Shown here piece by piece: positions 34,201 to 42,876 of a DNA stretch of 64,000 nt (the first letter of the stretch is position 1; each line of letters opens with the position of its first letter). Source of the stretch: Pedobacter sp. Hv1 (GTDB lineage: Bacteria; Bacteroidota; Bacteroidia; Sphingobacteriales; Sphingobacteriaceae); the NCBI RefSeq assembly GCF_001412215.1, contig NZ_LLWP01000008.1, forward strand, positions 248,001 through 312,000. The letters are read 5' to 3'. Both the position numbers and the translations under genes were made by a program. The notes under the pieces are model-generated. The model saw nothing but the letters and a program-made list of their open reading frames with translations, was not told the origin of the DNA and made no database searches.

Positions 34201-34407
34201 GAATGGAAAAATGGTTTGGCCTGGGTTATTGTAGGTGGACTAACGAGTTCGCTCTTCCTAACTTTGATTGTTGTACCTGTGGTTTACCTGATGTTTGATA
34301 GAATGCTAGATAAACTTGGCTTCAACAAACAAACCAAAACAATAGACGAGTTGATGGTAGAACCATACAACCATAAAGACGTTCATGAGTACGACTTAGA
34401 ACACTAA
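31219..34407 (+). CDS. HAE1-type RND multidrug efflux permease, operon 1
   Basis: A 1,062-residue inner-membrane proton antiporter with twelve TM helices and two periplasmic porter loops. Diagnostic are the N-terminus SIKRPSLVIVVFTALTLLG, LPKFSNNVVSISTIYPGASP, and the paired Asp of TM4 in GILVDDAIVVLENIQRH, part of the proton relay; TM10-TM11 have LVAKNAIILVDFTN and LRPILMTTIAM. The substrates cannot be deduced. The 86-nt gap before it contains a half GAGCCTGTC repeat. A strong terminator follows at 34441. Confidence 0.92.
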   Translation: MKITDISIKRPSLVIVVFTALTLLGLLSYFSLGYELLPKFSNNVVSISTIYPGASPNEVENTVTKKIEDAVSSMENIKKINAVSFESLSTVTITLTDKANIDNALNDAQRKVNAILANLPEDVKTPSLSKFSLDDLPVITMSASANMDDVTFYDLIDKRIAPVISRVSGIAQVNLIGGSEREIQVALDAKKLQGYGLSVPQVQQMILSSNLDFPTGSVKTQSQDVLIRLSGKYQNIEELRNLVLTTGKDGAQIRLSDVADVQDAQKETEKLARIDRKGAIAIQIIKQSDANAVEVSKGVKAIIAKLKTEYAANKLDIKIVNDSSVFTLESADAVIHDLILAVILVAFVMLFFLHSFRNAVIVMVSIPASLIATFIGISLFGFTLNLMSLLGLSLVVGILVDDAIVVLENIQRHMEMGKNKVRAASDATREIGFTVVSITFVIVVVFFPIAVSTGLVSNILRQFCIVVIIATLLSLVASFTIVPLLFSRYGKLERIEGKNMFGRFILWFEKQLKKFTHWITGILTWALNHKALTLGMVFIMFISSCGLMVGGFIGSEFFPKSDKGEFLVQIELPKDASLEQTNFFTQRAETFLHQQPEITQLITTVGQASGDFGGTQATAYKSEINVKLVERNERKGVSSDIFATKMSRALAKELVGAKVKTVPISILGTAENAPIQLVVMGSDLDSVLKYAEGAQKTLAAIPGATEIKLSVEKGTPEINVKVDRDKMSALGLTLQTVGLTMQTAFSGNTDGKYRKGEYEYDINIQYQDFDRKNVEDVRNLIFVNPAGQQIKLSQFASITEGSGPSQLERLNKSTSVSVKAQSIGRPTGTIVADFQAKLEELQKNGKLKAPVGVSYTWAGDQENQAEGFGTLGIALLASVILVYLIMVALYDSFVYPLVVMFSLPLAVIGALLALALTNNSIGIFTILGLIMLMGLVAKNAIILVDFTNHMKAEGKSTIEALILANHARLRPILMTTIAMIFGMLPIALASGAGAEWKNGLAWVIVGGLTSSLFLTLIVVPVVYLMFDRMLDKLGFNKQTKTIDELMVEPYNHKDVHEYDLEH

Positions 34408-34440
34408 TACATTTCCCAATACAATTTTTAGTTTTTTTTA

Positions 34441-34467
34441 AAGGAGCCCAAATGGGCTCCTTTTTTT
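34441..34467 (+). terminator. Rho-independent terminator of efflux operon 1
   Basis: Perfect stem AAGGAGCCCA/TGGGCTCCTT followed by a run of T, 33 nt after the permease stop. Confidence 0.85.
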
Positions 34468-34624
34468 ATGCAGAAAACTATTGGTCTTCAAACTCACATC
34501 TATTGTCAATTCAAACCACTGTCTCCATTCACCTACCCAAAACCTCCATTGACCGACAAACTAGTTTTTAATTATTAATTAATATTTTCTTTTGTGAATA
34601 AAAAAATTTTAACAGAAAAGTGAC

Positions 34625-34661
34625 GGAAACTTTTAGATTAAAAAAAGTTTCCATAGTTTTG
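34625..34661 (+). promoter_or_regulatory. Promoter and TetR operator of efflux operon 2
   Basis: Same arrangement as operon 1: GGAAACTTT-N10-AAAGTTTCC (34625-34633 and 34644-34652) and TAGTTTTG (34654-34661). The -33 box is TTTT instead of TTTG, so this promoter may be weaker. The sequence TTTCCATAGTTTTG is identical in both. Confidence 0.65.
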
Positions 34662-34688
34662 ATAGATAAATTTTAAGGGGAATTTAGA

Positions 34689-35318
34689 TTGGAAGTAAAA
34701 GACTATATAATTCAAGAATCGGATAAACTTTTTTGCCAATATGGTTTTAAAAGTGTAACCATGGATGATATTGCTAAACATTTAGGCATGTCTAAAAAGA
34801 CTATCTATCAGCATTTTAAAGATAAAGATGAGCTGGTAAATATTTTGATCAAAGACAAACTCACCACGCAAGACTGCAACATGGATTTCAGTGCAAAAAA
34901 TGCACAAGATGCCGTTGAAGAAATCTTTTTTGCCATTGGTAATATGCACGAATTGTTAACAGGAATGAATCCAAAACTTTTTTACGACCTCCAAAAATAT
35001 CATCCCAAAGCTTGGTTGTACTTTAAAAATTTTAGGGAAAAGAAATTAGGCAAAGTTATTTCCGAGAATTTAGAACGTGGAATTAAAGAGGGTTTTTATA
35101 GAAAAGAAATTAACATAGATATCCTTACCCAAATGCGTTTGGCCCAAGTTGACATTATTTTTAATCAGCACGATCACTATACCACCAATAAATATACCAT
35201 TGCTCAAGTTATGATAGAATTAACCGAGCATTTCCTTCACGGTATCTGCAACCAAAAAGGAACAGAACAAATTAATCAATACCAACAAAAATCTACGCAA
35301 GCACAACAACCTTTATGA
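34689..35318 (+). CDS. TetR-family repressor of efflux operon 2 (TTG start)
   Basis: A 209-residue TetR regulator, close paralog of 28050-28691; residues 15-40 of the HTH are identical (YGFKSVTMDDIAKHLGMSKK and beyond). It starts with TTG at 34689, about 8 nt after AAGGGGAA, which is a better Shine-Dalgarno than most genes here have; no in-frame ATG exists before the HTH. Its last codons overlap the TolC gene by 4 nt (ATGA). The ligand-binding domains of the two paralogs have diverged more than the HTH, fitting different inducers but shared DNA sites. Confidence 0.9.
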   Translation: MEVKDYIIQESDKLFCQYGFKSVTMDDIAKHLGMSKKTIYQHFKDKDELVNILIKDKLTTQDCNMDFSAKNAQDAVEEIFFAIGNMHELLTGMNPKLFYDLQKYHPKAWLYFKNFREKKLGKVISENLERGIKEGFYRKEINIDILTQMRLAQVDIIFNQHDHYTTNKYTIAQVMIELTEHFLHGICNQKGTEQINQYQQKSTQAQQPL

Positions 35319-36652
35319 AACATCAACTTTACATCTTCCTCTTTTGTTTGAGCTGGGCCCTACCCTCTAAGGCACAAACTAAAGACACTGTGGCAAGTTT
35401 TAGCTTACAAGAGGCTATTTCTTATGCACAAAAACATCAGGTTAGCATTCTCAATGCTCAAATAGACGAGCAGATTGCTAAAAATACAGTTAAACAAACT
35501 ATTGGAATCGGATTACCACAGGTAAGTGCCAGTGCCAACTTTCAAGACTTTCTTAAAGTAGCCACAAGTTTATTACCCGGTGAGTTTTTCAATGCACCAG
35601 GCACTTTTGTACCCGTTAAATTTGGTGTAAAATACAATTCATCAGTTGGTTTAGATGTTAACCAACTTTTATTTGATGGCTCGTATCTAGTAGGCTTACA
35701 AGCTTCTAAAACCTACAAAGAGCTTTCTGTTAAAAGTACAAGTCGCACCCGTATCGAAACTGCGGTGGCCGTAAGTAAAGCTTATTATTCAGTATTGGTA
35801 AGCACAGAACAGTTATCCTTAATTGATGCCAACTTGGCTAGTTTAACCAAATCGCTCAGTGATGCCGATGCACTATTCAAAAATGGTTTTGCAGAAAAAA
35901 TCGATGTAGACCGTTTAAATGTACTCAAAAACAACTTGCTTACCGAAAAAGAAAACGTAATTAGACTTTTAGCTTTAAATGTAAACTTGCTTAAATTCCA
36001 AATGGGCATGAGCGTAAGCAGCATGTTAACCCTAACTGATAAAATTGGCAGTGTTAATTTGGATAAAAGCGTAATTGTTAGCGATTCTGGCGCCTACAGT
36101 AAAAGAATTGAGTACTCGTTAATGCAAACCCAAAAGAAACTGAACGATTTAGACGTGAAACGTTATAAAAGCTTATTCTTACCTTCATTATCTGCTTTTG
36201 GTAGCACATCTGCAAATTTCCAAAATGATAAGTTTAGCGATTTGTACAGCAAACGTTTTCCAAGTACGGTTATCGGATTGAGGTTATCCATTCCATTAAT
36301 TTCTGGTGGACAAAAAATCTATCAGTTGCGCAATGCGAAACTAACGGCACTAAAAACCCAAAACCAGCTTTACGATTTGCAGAATGCCATTAACCTAGAA
36401 ATTTCTCAGGCACAAACCACTTATTTAAACGGTCAACGATCGCTCGATAACCAAAAAAGAAATATGGAGCTGGCCAAAGAGATTTTAAGGGTAAGCAAAA
36501 TCAAATACGAACAAGGTGTGGGCTCTAGTTTAGAAGTAACCACAGCAGAAACTTCACTTAAAGAATCGCAAAACAACTACATCAACGCTTTATATGATAT
36601 GCTGATCAACAAAGTAAATCTGGATAAAGCACTAGGAAACATAATTTATTAA
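35315..36652 (+). CDS. TolC-family outer-membrane efflux channel, operon 2
   Basis: A 445-residue outer-membrane factor with a signal peptide (ends SKAQ, residue 21) and two TolC halves. It shares the FAEKIDVDRLNVLKNN motif and overall layout with the operon-1 channel, but sequence similarity elsewhere is modest. Translation is coupled to the TetR gene by a 4-nt overlap; the adaptor starts 21 nt after its stop. Confidence 0.9.
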   Translation: MKHQLYIFLFCLSWALPSKAQTKDTVASFSLQEAISYAQKHQVSILNAQIDEQIAKNTVKQTIGIGLPQVSASANFQDFLKVATSLLPGEFFNAPGTFVPVKFGVKYNSSVGLDVNQLLFDGSYLVGLQASKTYKELSVKSTSRTRIETAVAVSKAYYSVLVSTEQLSLIDANLASLTKSLSDADALFKNGFAEKIDVDRLNVLKNNLLTEKENVIRLLALNVNLLKFQMGMSVSSMLTLTDKIGSVNLDKSVIVSDSGAYSKRIEYSLMQTQKKLNDLDVKRYKSLFLPSLSAFGSTSANFQNDKFSDLYSKRFPSTVIGLRLSIPLISGGQKIYQLRNAKLTALKTQNQLYDLQNAINLEISQAQTTYLNGQRSLDNQKRNMELAKEILRVSKIKYEQGVGSSLEVTTAETSLKESQNNYINALYDMLINKVNLDKALGNIIY

Positions 36653-36673
36653 ACCTTACAAAAACACAATACA

Positions 36674-37759
36674 ATGAAGAAATTATTATTCATTTCAGCA
36701 ATTGCATTTTTAGCTGCATGTTCGCAGCCAAAAGATAAAAAGACTGAATTAGCCGATCTAAAAAAACAACGTGCCGAACTCGATGGCAAAATTGCGACAC
36801 TAGAAGCAGAAGTTGGCACTAAAGACTCTTCAGCTACCAAAGACGTAACTGTTTACGATGTAAAAACTGCTCCATTTAACAACTATGTTGAAATTCAAGG
36901 TAGAGTAGATGCAGAGCAAAATGTACAGGTTAACCCAGAAGCACAAGGTGTAGTTACTTCGGTTTCTGCAGCTATTGGTCAAAATGTAAGCAAGGGACAA
37001 GTATTGGCCCAGATAGACGATAATGTTTTACGCCAAAGCATAGCCCAATTGCAAACTCAGATCGACTTGGCTGTTAATTTATACAATCGCCAGAAAAACC
37101 TTTGGGACCAAAAAATTGGAACTGAAGTACAATTTGTAAATGCAAAATCAGCAAAAGAAGGCTTAGAACGCCAAATGGCAGTTTTAAATTCGCAGTTGGC
37201 CATGTATAAAATCAAAGCGCCAATTAGTGGAACTATCGAACAAATGGACTTGAAGGTAGGTCAGGCAGTATCTCCTGGTATGTCTTCTATCAGAATTGTA
37301 AATGCCAATACCTTAAAAGCAAAAGCACAAGTTGCCGAGTCTTATTTAGGTAGAGTTGGTCAGGGCGATGATGTACAAGTGATCTTCCCAGATATTCCAG
37401 ACAGCTTAAAAACCAAGGTTTCTTTTGCTTCAAGAGTAATTGATCAGGCTTCACGTAGTTTCGATATCGAAATCAAATTGCCTTCAAATGCCAAATACCG
37501 TGCAAACATGATTGTGGTTTTAAAAGTGGTAGACTATAAAAACCCAAATGCCATTACCATTCCGGTAAATGCCATTCAAAATGCCGAAAATGGCCAATAT
37601 GTAATTACCGTTGTTAATGGAAAAGCAAAACGTAGTCCAATTAAAGTGGGCAGAACCATTGATGGCAGATCAGAAGTTTTATCAGGTCTAAGTGCTGGCG
37701 ACAAGATTGTGGTTTCGGGAATAGAAGATCTGAATGAGGGTGATACAGTTAAATATTAA
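36674..37759 (+). CDS. RND efflux periplasmic adaptor lipoprotein, operon 2
   Basis: A 361-residue membrane-fusion protein with a lipobox (FLAACS, Cys16). Directly after it is a short Lys/Glu-rich coiled coil (LADLKKQRAELDGKIATLEAEV, about 27-47) that the operon-1 adaptor lacks, followed by the lipoyl halves, hairpin, beta-barrel and C-terminal domain (SEVLSGLSAGDKIVVSG). The lipid anchor versus TM anchor is the main difference between the two systems. Confidence 0.9.
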   Translation: MKKLLFISAIAFLAACSQPKDKKTELADLKKQRAELDGKIATLEAEVGTKDSSATKDVTVYDVKTAPFNNYVEIQGRVDAEQNVQVNPEAQGVVTSVSAAIGQNVSKGQVLAQIDDNVLRQSIAQLQTQIDLAVNLYNRQKNLWDQKIGTEVQFVNAKSAKEGLERQMAVLNSQLAMYKIKAPISGTIEQMDLKVGQAVSPGMSSIRIVNANTLKAKAQVAESYLGRVGQGDDVQVIFPDIPDSLKTKVSFASRVIDQASRSFDIEIKLPSNAKYRANMIVVLKVVDYKNPNAITIPVNAIQNAENGQYVITVVNGKAKRSPIKVGRTIDGRSEVLSGLSAGDKIVVSGIEDLNEGDTVKY

Positions 37760-37861
37760 TCAAGGTAAAGAAAGGCGGGCCATTGAATGTGTCTTTAAAG
37801 AGTATGATACTCAAGGCTCACATCTCAGGTCTCACATCTTAATACTCATATCTCAAATCAA

Positions 37862-40800
37862 ATGAAAGACGTTAACAAAGAGTTTAAGCCCTCGAGTTGG
37901 GCTATAGATAATAAAACCGCCATTTATATCATTACCATAATGATTACGGTAGCAGGTTTGTTTGCCTATAATTCTACTCCAAAAGAAAACTTTCCGGAGG
38001 TAATTATCCCGAAAATTTTCGTGCAAACAATATACCCTGGAACCTCTCCAGAAAACATGGAGACCCTGGTAACCAAACAATTGGAAAAACAGATCAAAGG
38101 AACACAGGGACTAAAGAAAGTTACCTCTAACTCCTACCAAGATTTTTCAATCATTACTGCCGAATTTGGCACAAATGTAGACATCAAAGATGCCAAACAA
38201 CGTGTAAAAGATGCGGTAGATAAGGCCAAACAAGATTTACCAAGCGATCTTCCAAAAGATCCGACGGTGCAAGATATCAACCTGTCTGATCTTCCGATCA
38301 TGTACCTGAATATCTCTGGCGATTTTGACCTGAAAAAACTGAAAGAATATGCAGATGATATCCAAGACAGGATTGAAGCTTTGCCAGAAATTTCGGGTGT
38401 TGACATTGTAGGGGCACTAGATCCAGAAATGCAGATTACTGTAGACATGAACAAAATGGCTGCAGCACAAATTTCTTTTGGCGATATCCAAAATGCGGTA
38501 GGTTACGAAAACGTAAGCGGATCTGGTGGTACCGTTAAAATGGATGGCCTCCGCCGTACCCTAAACGTTAAAAAAGAATTCACAAATGCTGAACAAATTG
38601 CCAATTTGGTGATCAAAACGCCAACTGGTGCAGCTGTTTATTTAAGAGACATTGCCGAAGTTAAAGATGCATTTAAAGAACAGACCAGTTATGCCCGTTT
38701 ATATGGTAAAAACGTAATTACGCTGAATATTAAAAAACGTTCGGGACAAAACTTAATTGAGGCTTCAGACAAGATCAATCAGATCATTAAAGAAATGAAG
38801 GAAAAGTCGTTGCCTAAAGCTTTAGACATTAAAATTACTGGCGATCAATCTGACCAGACCCGTGTAACCCTACACGATTTGATCAATACCATTATTATTG
38901 GTTTTATTTTGGTAACCATTATCCTCATGTTCTTTATGGGGGTAACCAATGCACTTTTCGTAGCACTTTCGGTTCCCCTATCTATGTTCATTGCTTTCTT
39001 AATGATGCCTTTACTAGGTGGTATTATGGGCTTCAGTTTTACCATGAACATGATTGTACTCTTCTCCTTCCTTTTAGGTTTGGGTATTGTGGTAGATGAT
39101 GCCATTGTGGTAATCGAGAACACGCACCGTATTTTTGATAATGGGAAAGTACCCATTGTAAAAGCGGCTAAAATGGCGGCGGGTGAAGTATTTGTACCCG
39201 TATTTTCAGGTACCTTAACCACTTTGGCTCCATTCTTCCCCTTATTGTTCTGGCCAGGTATTATTGGTAAGTTCATGTACTTTTTACCATTAACCTTAAT
39301 TGTAACTTTATTTGCCTCGTTAATTGTGGCCTATATCATCAACCCTGTTTTTGCGGTCGATTTTATGACCCACGATGACCATTCGGCCAACAAGAAACCA
39401 CATTTTGATAAAGCGGTAAGAAAGAGAATGATCATCTTTGCCGTTTTAGCCTTATTGGGCTATCTGGTTAATTTTGGTTTGGGTAATTTCGTTATATTTA
39501 TTGCAATTCTTTACCTTGTTAACCATTTCTTCTTAACCAATGCCGTGAAAACATTCCAGAACAAAATCTGGCCTGGTTTCCAAAACAGGTATGTTAAAGT
39601 TTTACATTGGGCGGTAGAACATCCCAAAAAATTGATTTGGGGTACTTTCGGGCTTTTCTTTGCTACCCTTTTCATTTTCTTCGCCTTGGTAATGTCTGGT
39701 AGGCAAAAAGTAATCTTTTTCCCTTCGGCAGATCCTAACTTTGTGTATGTATATGTTGGCTTGCCAGTAGGTACAGATCAAGCTTACACCAACGAGGTGG
39801 TTAGAAAAGTAGAGCAAAAAGTAACCAATGTACTTTCTAAAAATGGCAAGATAGATCCGGTAGTTACCTCAATTATCTCTAACGTAACCAAAGGCGTTAC
39901 CGATCCACAGGATGAAGATCAGGGCGAATACCCTAACAAGGGAAAAGTTACGGTTGCTTTTGTAGAATTTGGCAAAAGAAACGGCGTAAACACAGCTCAA
40001 TACCTAGATAAGATTAGAGAAGCCGTAAAGGGTGTACCCGGTGCAGAAATTTCTGTAGCACAAGAACAAGGCGGGCCGCCAACAGCTAAACCAATCAGTA
40101 TTGAAATTACTGGCGATAACCTCGATTCGATTGTGCATACCTCTGAAAGGTTAAAAAAATACCTAGTGGGCAAAAAGATTGCTGGTGTTGAAGAATTGAA
40201 ATCAGATTTCCAGAACAACAAACCAGAAGTAGTTTTCGATATTGATAGAGAAAGAGCAAACAGAGAAGGTATTTACTCTGGGCAAATTGCCAACGATCTT
40301 CGTGCAGCGCTTTATGGTCGTGAAATTTCTAAATTCAGAGATGAAAAAGAAGATTACGAGATTAACGTACGTGCAAAAGACGACCAGAAGAACAATTTGG
40401 AAGTGCTTCGTAATTTGAAAATGACCTATCGTGATATGGCTATGGGTGGTCAGATTAGGCAAGTTCCAATCTCTTCTTTTGTCAATATCCAATATGTAAA
40501 TACCTATGGCGGTATTAAACGTAAACAGCAAAAACGAATCATTATCCTTTCTTCAAACGTATTGAGCGATGCCAACCCAAATCAGGTAGTAGCTAACGTT
40601 ACACAAGAAGTTAACCAGTTTAAAACACCAAATGGTGTAGAGATTAAAATGGCCGGAGACCAAGAAGAACAAGCAGAAACCATGGGCTTTTTAGGTATGG
40701 CTTTCTTAACCGCAATTGGATTGATCTTGATCATTTTGGTAACGCAGTTTAACTCGATCAGTAAACCAATTATTATTTTGGTTGAGGTATTGTTCAGTTT

Positions 40801-41326
40801 AATTGGTGTACTGGGTGGCTGTATCTTATTCAATATGCCATTCTCTGTAATGATGTCGATGTTGGGTATTGTAGCCCTTGTTGGTATTGTGGTAAGAAAC
40901 GGAATTTTGTTGGTAGAGTTTACTGAACTCTTGATTAGCCAAGGTTCTACCGTTAAAGATGCGGTAATTGAGGCTGGCCGTACCCGTATGACACCGGTAT
41001 TGTTAACCGCAACTGCAACCATGTTAGGTCTAATTCCATTGGCTGTAGGTTTAAACATCGATTTTGTGAAGTTATTTACAGAATTGAACCCACACTTGTA
41101 CTTTGGTGGAGATAATGTAGCCTTCTGGGGACCACTATCATGGACCATGATTTTCGGTTTAAGTTTTGCTACTTTCCTAACCTTAATCTTGGTACCATGT
41201 ATGTACATTGTAATGGATAAAAATTCAAGAGCCATTAAAGGATGGTTCAAGAAAAAACCAACTTTACAAGCCGCTCCTACAGCAGTAGCTGATGATACCG
41301 CTAGTGAAGGTTCAACAAATCACTAA
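37862..41326 (+). CDS. RND efflux permease with an extra hydrophobic insert, operon 2
   Basis: A 1,154-residue RND permease, about 90 residues longer than the operon-1 pump. The proton-relay pair is in GIVVDDAIVVIENTHR, and TM10-TM11 carry GIVVRNGILLVEFTE and TRMTPVLLTATATM. The added length lies mainly between TM6 and TM7, where a charged linker (FDKAVRKRM) leads into two extra hydrophobic helices (IIFAVLALLGYLVNFGLG, FVIFIAILYLVNHFFL), predicting fourteen helices in total. A C-terminal loop near 1070-1090 is also expanded. The 102-nt gap before it has TCACATCTCA-type repeats. Substrates are unknown. Confidence 0.9.
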   Translation: MKDVNKEFKPSSWAIDNKTAIYIITIMITVAGLFAYNSTPKENFPEVIIPKIFVQTIYPGTSPENMETLVTKQLEKQIKGTQGLKKVTSNSYQDFSIITAEFGTNVDIKDAKQRVKDAVDKAKQDLPSDLPKDPTVQDINLSDLPIMYLNISGDFDLKKLKEYADDIQDRIEALPEISGVDIVGALDPEMQITVDMNKMAAAQISFGDIQNAVGYENVSGSGGTVKMDGLRRTLNVKKEFTNAEQIANLVIKTPTGAAVYLRDIAEVKDAFKEQTSYARLYGKNVITLNIKKRSGQNLIEASDKINQIIKEMKEKSLPKALDIKITGDQSDQTRVTLHDLINTIIIGFILVTIILMFFMGVTNALFVALSVPLSMFIAFLMMPLLGGIMGFSFTMNMIVLFSFLLGLGIVVDDAIVVIENTHRIFDNGKVPIVKAAKMAAGEVFVPVFSGTLTTLAPFFPLLFWPGIIGKFMYFLPLTLIVTLFASLIVAYIINPVFAVDFMTHDDHSANKKPHFDKAVRKRMIIFAVLALLGYLVNFGLGNFVIFIAILYLVNHFFLTNAVKTFQNKIWPGFQNRYVKVLHWAVEHPKKLIWGTFGLFFATLFIFFALVMSGRQKVIFFPSADPNFVYVYVGLPVGTDQAYTNEVVRKVEQKVTNVLSKNGKIDPVVTSIISNVTKGVTDPQDEDQGEYPNKGKVTVAFVEFGKRNGVNTAQYLDKIREAVKGVPGAEISVAQEQGGPPTAKPISIEITGDNLDSIVHTSERLKKYLVGKKIAGVEELKSDFQNNKPEVVFDIDRERANREGIYSGQIANDLRAALYGREISKFRDEKEDYEINVRAKDDQKNNLEVLRNLKMTYRDMAMGGQIRQVPISSFVNIQYVNTYGGIKRKQQKRIIILSSNVLSDANPNQVVANVTQEVNQFKTPNGVEIKMAGDQEEQAETMGFLGMAFLTAIGLILIILVTQFNSISKPIIILVEVLFSLIGVLGGCILFNMPFSVMMSMLGIVALVGIVVRNGILLVEFTELLISQGSTVKDAVIEAGRTRMTPVLLTATATMLGLIPLAVGLNIDFVKLFTELNPHLYFGGDNVAFWGPLSWTMIFGLSFATFLTLILVPCMYIVMDKNSRAIKGWFKKKPTLQAAPTAVADDTASEGSTNH

Positions 41327-41340
41327 ATAAAATAAACATT

Positions 41341-41380
41341 AAAAAAGCCCTTTAACCTCAAAAGTTAAAGGGCTTTTTTA
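41341..41380. terminator. Bidirectional terminator between operon 2 and the MFS gene
   Basis: Perfect stem GCCCTTTAAC / GTTAAAGGGC with A- and T-runs on either side, serving the + strand permease and the convergent minus-strand MFS gene. TATTCCC-type repeats follow to 41459. Confidence 0.85.
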
Positions 41381-41459
41381 TTTAACATCCATCCACTCTA
41401 TTCCCTATTTCCCATTCCCTATTTACTACTTCCTATTCCCCATTCCCTATTCCCCGCCC

Positions 41460-42650
41460 CTACCTAATCGCACTAATCTTAGCCACAATTACAGAAATCA
41501 ATAAGCCGAAACAACCAATTACAGCATAAGAATAACGCAGGCTAGACAATGCAGAAATATAACCGATTAAAGGCGGCCCCATTAAAAAGCCAAAATAACT
41601 CACCCCCGAAACCATGGCCAAAGCAATGCCCGGCGAAACCTTGGTATTGCTCCCTGCTATGCTATATACCATCGGCACAATACCAGATACCCCAATGCCC
41701 ACCAACATAAAACCAAGCGTTGCAGGCACTAGAAAAGGGAAAATAACAGAAATAAACATCCCACTAGAAATGATGATCCCACTAACCTGAAGCAATCTTT
41801 TTCTACCATAACGGGCAATCACCTTATCTCCCAAAAATCTACCGGTAGCCATCATGATCATAAAAGAGGTATAACCTAAAATGACCAAGGCCTGAGGCGC
41901 TTTTACAATTTCCTTAAAATATACTCCACTCCAATCGAACATGGCACCTTCTGTGGCCATGCTACAAAAACCAATAATACCCAACTGTATCAATACGCCT
42001 TGAGGTTTGGTAAACAATTTCGGTTTCTCTGTTTCCTTTGGTTTTTGCCAGCCCAATAAATACCGATAATTGATACCAATATGTAACCATGCCAAAGCTG
42101 CAACGATACAAAAATGCACATAGGGCGAAAGATGAAGGTTGACCATTAACAAGCCTATCAGCGCACCAGAAAAACCACCTACACTCCATGCGCCATGAAA
42201 AGAAGTCATAATTGGTTTGCCATAATAACTTTCGCCGGCCACACCTTGCGTATTCAATGCAATATTGCAGATATTACCCGTTACTCCAAACAAGAATAAA
42301 AAAAGTGCCAACTGCCATCCTGCTGTGGCCAAGCCTAAAATAGTTAAAGCCAGTGCATAAAGTGGCGCACCAATAGTTAACATCTTTCTGCTCCCAAAAA
42401 TGGTGGTCAATCTGCCAGAAATGGGCATGGTTAACAATTGCCCCAATGGCAAGGCCAATAAAACACTACCCAAAGCCGCATCAGAAAGTTGCATGCTAGC
42501 TTTTAGATCTGGAATACGACTAGCCCATGAAGCAAAACAAACCCCTTGCCCAAAATAAAATAAAGAAACGGCCAGCCTTACTCTTTTTCTACTATAAGGA
42601 TGGTTTAAAAACGGATTTGCTATAGCCGGAGCTTCAATAATTTCGGACAT
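41460..42650 (-). CDS. MFS transporter (YbjJ/fucose-permease-like), copy 1
   Basis: A 396-residue twelve-helix major facilitator. The N-terminal part has SWASRIPDLKASMQLSDAALG and ISGRLTTIFGSRKML (motif A-like). It is related to the second MFS at 44771 (SWAPMVPLVKERLGINDASLG), so the two are distant paralogs. The substrate cannot be told; the relatives include sugar permeases and uncharacterised exporters. It is a single minus-strand gene between a terminator and a half GAGCCTGTCGG repeat. Confidence 0.85.
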   Translation of the reverse strand: MSEIIEAPAIANPFLNHPYSRKRVRLAVSLFYFGQGVCFASWASRIPDLKASMQLSDAALGSVLLALPLGQLLTMPISGRLTTIFGSRKMLTIGAPLYALALTILGLATAGWQLALFLFLFGVTGNICNIALNTQGVAGESYYGKPIMTSFHGAWSVGGFSGALIGLLMVNLHLSPYVHFCIVAALAWLHIGINYRYLLGWQKPKETEKPKLFTKPQGVLIQLGIIGFCSMATEGAMFDWSGVYFKEIVKAPQALVILGYTSFMIMMATGRFLGDKVIARYGRKRLLQVSGIIISSGMFISVIFPFLVPATLGFMLVGIGVSGIVPMVYSIAGSNTKVSPGIALAMVSGVSYFGFLMGPPLIGYISALSSLRYSYAVIGCFGLLISVIVAKISAIR

Positions 42651-42826
42651 AATTGGTGTAAGGAGAATGAAAAATGCGGAAGCACAAAGGTCTTCAAATC
42701 TATTGGCAAAAGAAAGCCCTGTTTATCATCTGGATATAATTATTAGCACTTCCCCCTAATAAAGAAAGCTGATCATCCAACCAAATGGAGTGTCAGCCTG
42801 AGCCTGTCGGAGGATAATTCCAACAA

Positions 42827-42853
42827 AAAAGCCAGTAATCAATTACTGGCTTT
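42827..42853 (-). terminator. Terminator of the choice-of-anchor I gene
   Basis: Perfect stem AAAGCCAGTAAT / ATTACTGGCTTT with a T-run on the minus strand, 24 nt after the stop of the gene at 42877. Confidence 0.85.
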
Positions 42854-42876
42854 CTATTATGTTAAAGTTTTGATAC

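Noticed and set aside
34570..34660. Leader peptide before operon 2 similar to the 23-codon frame before operon 1
   Set aside because: The corresponding region has only a nine-codon frame with no similarity.
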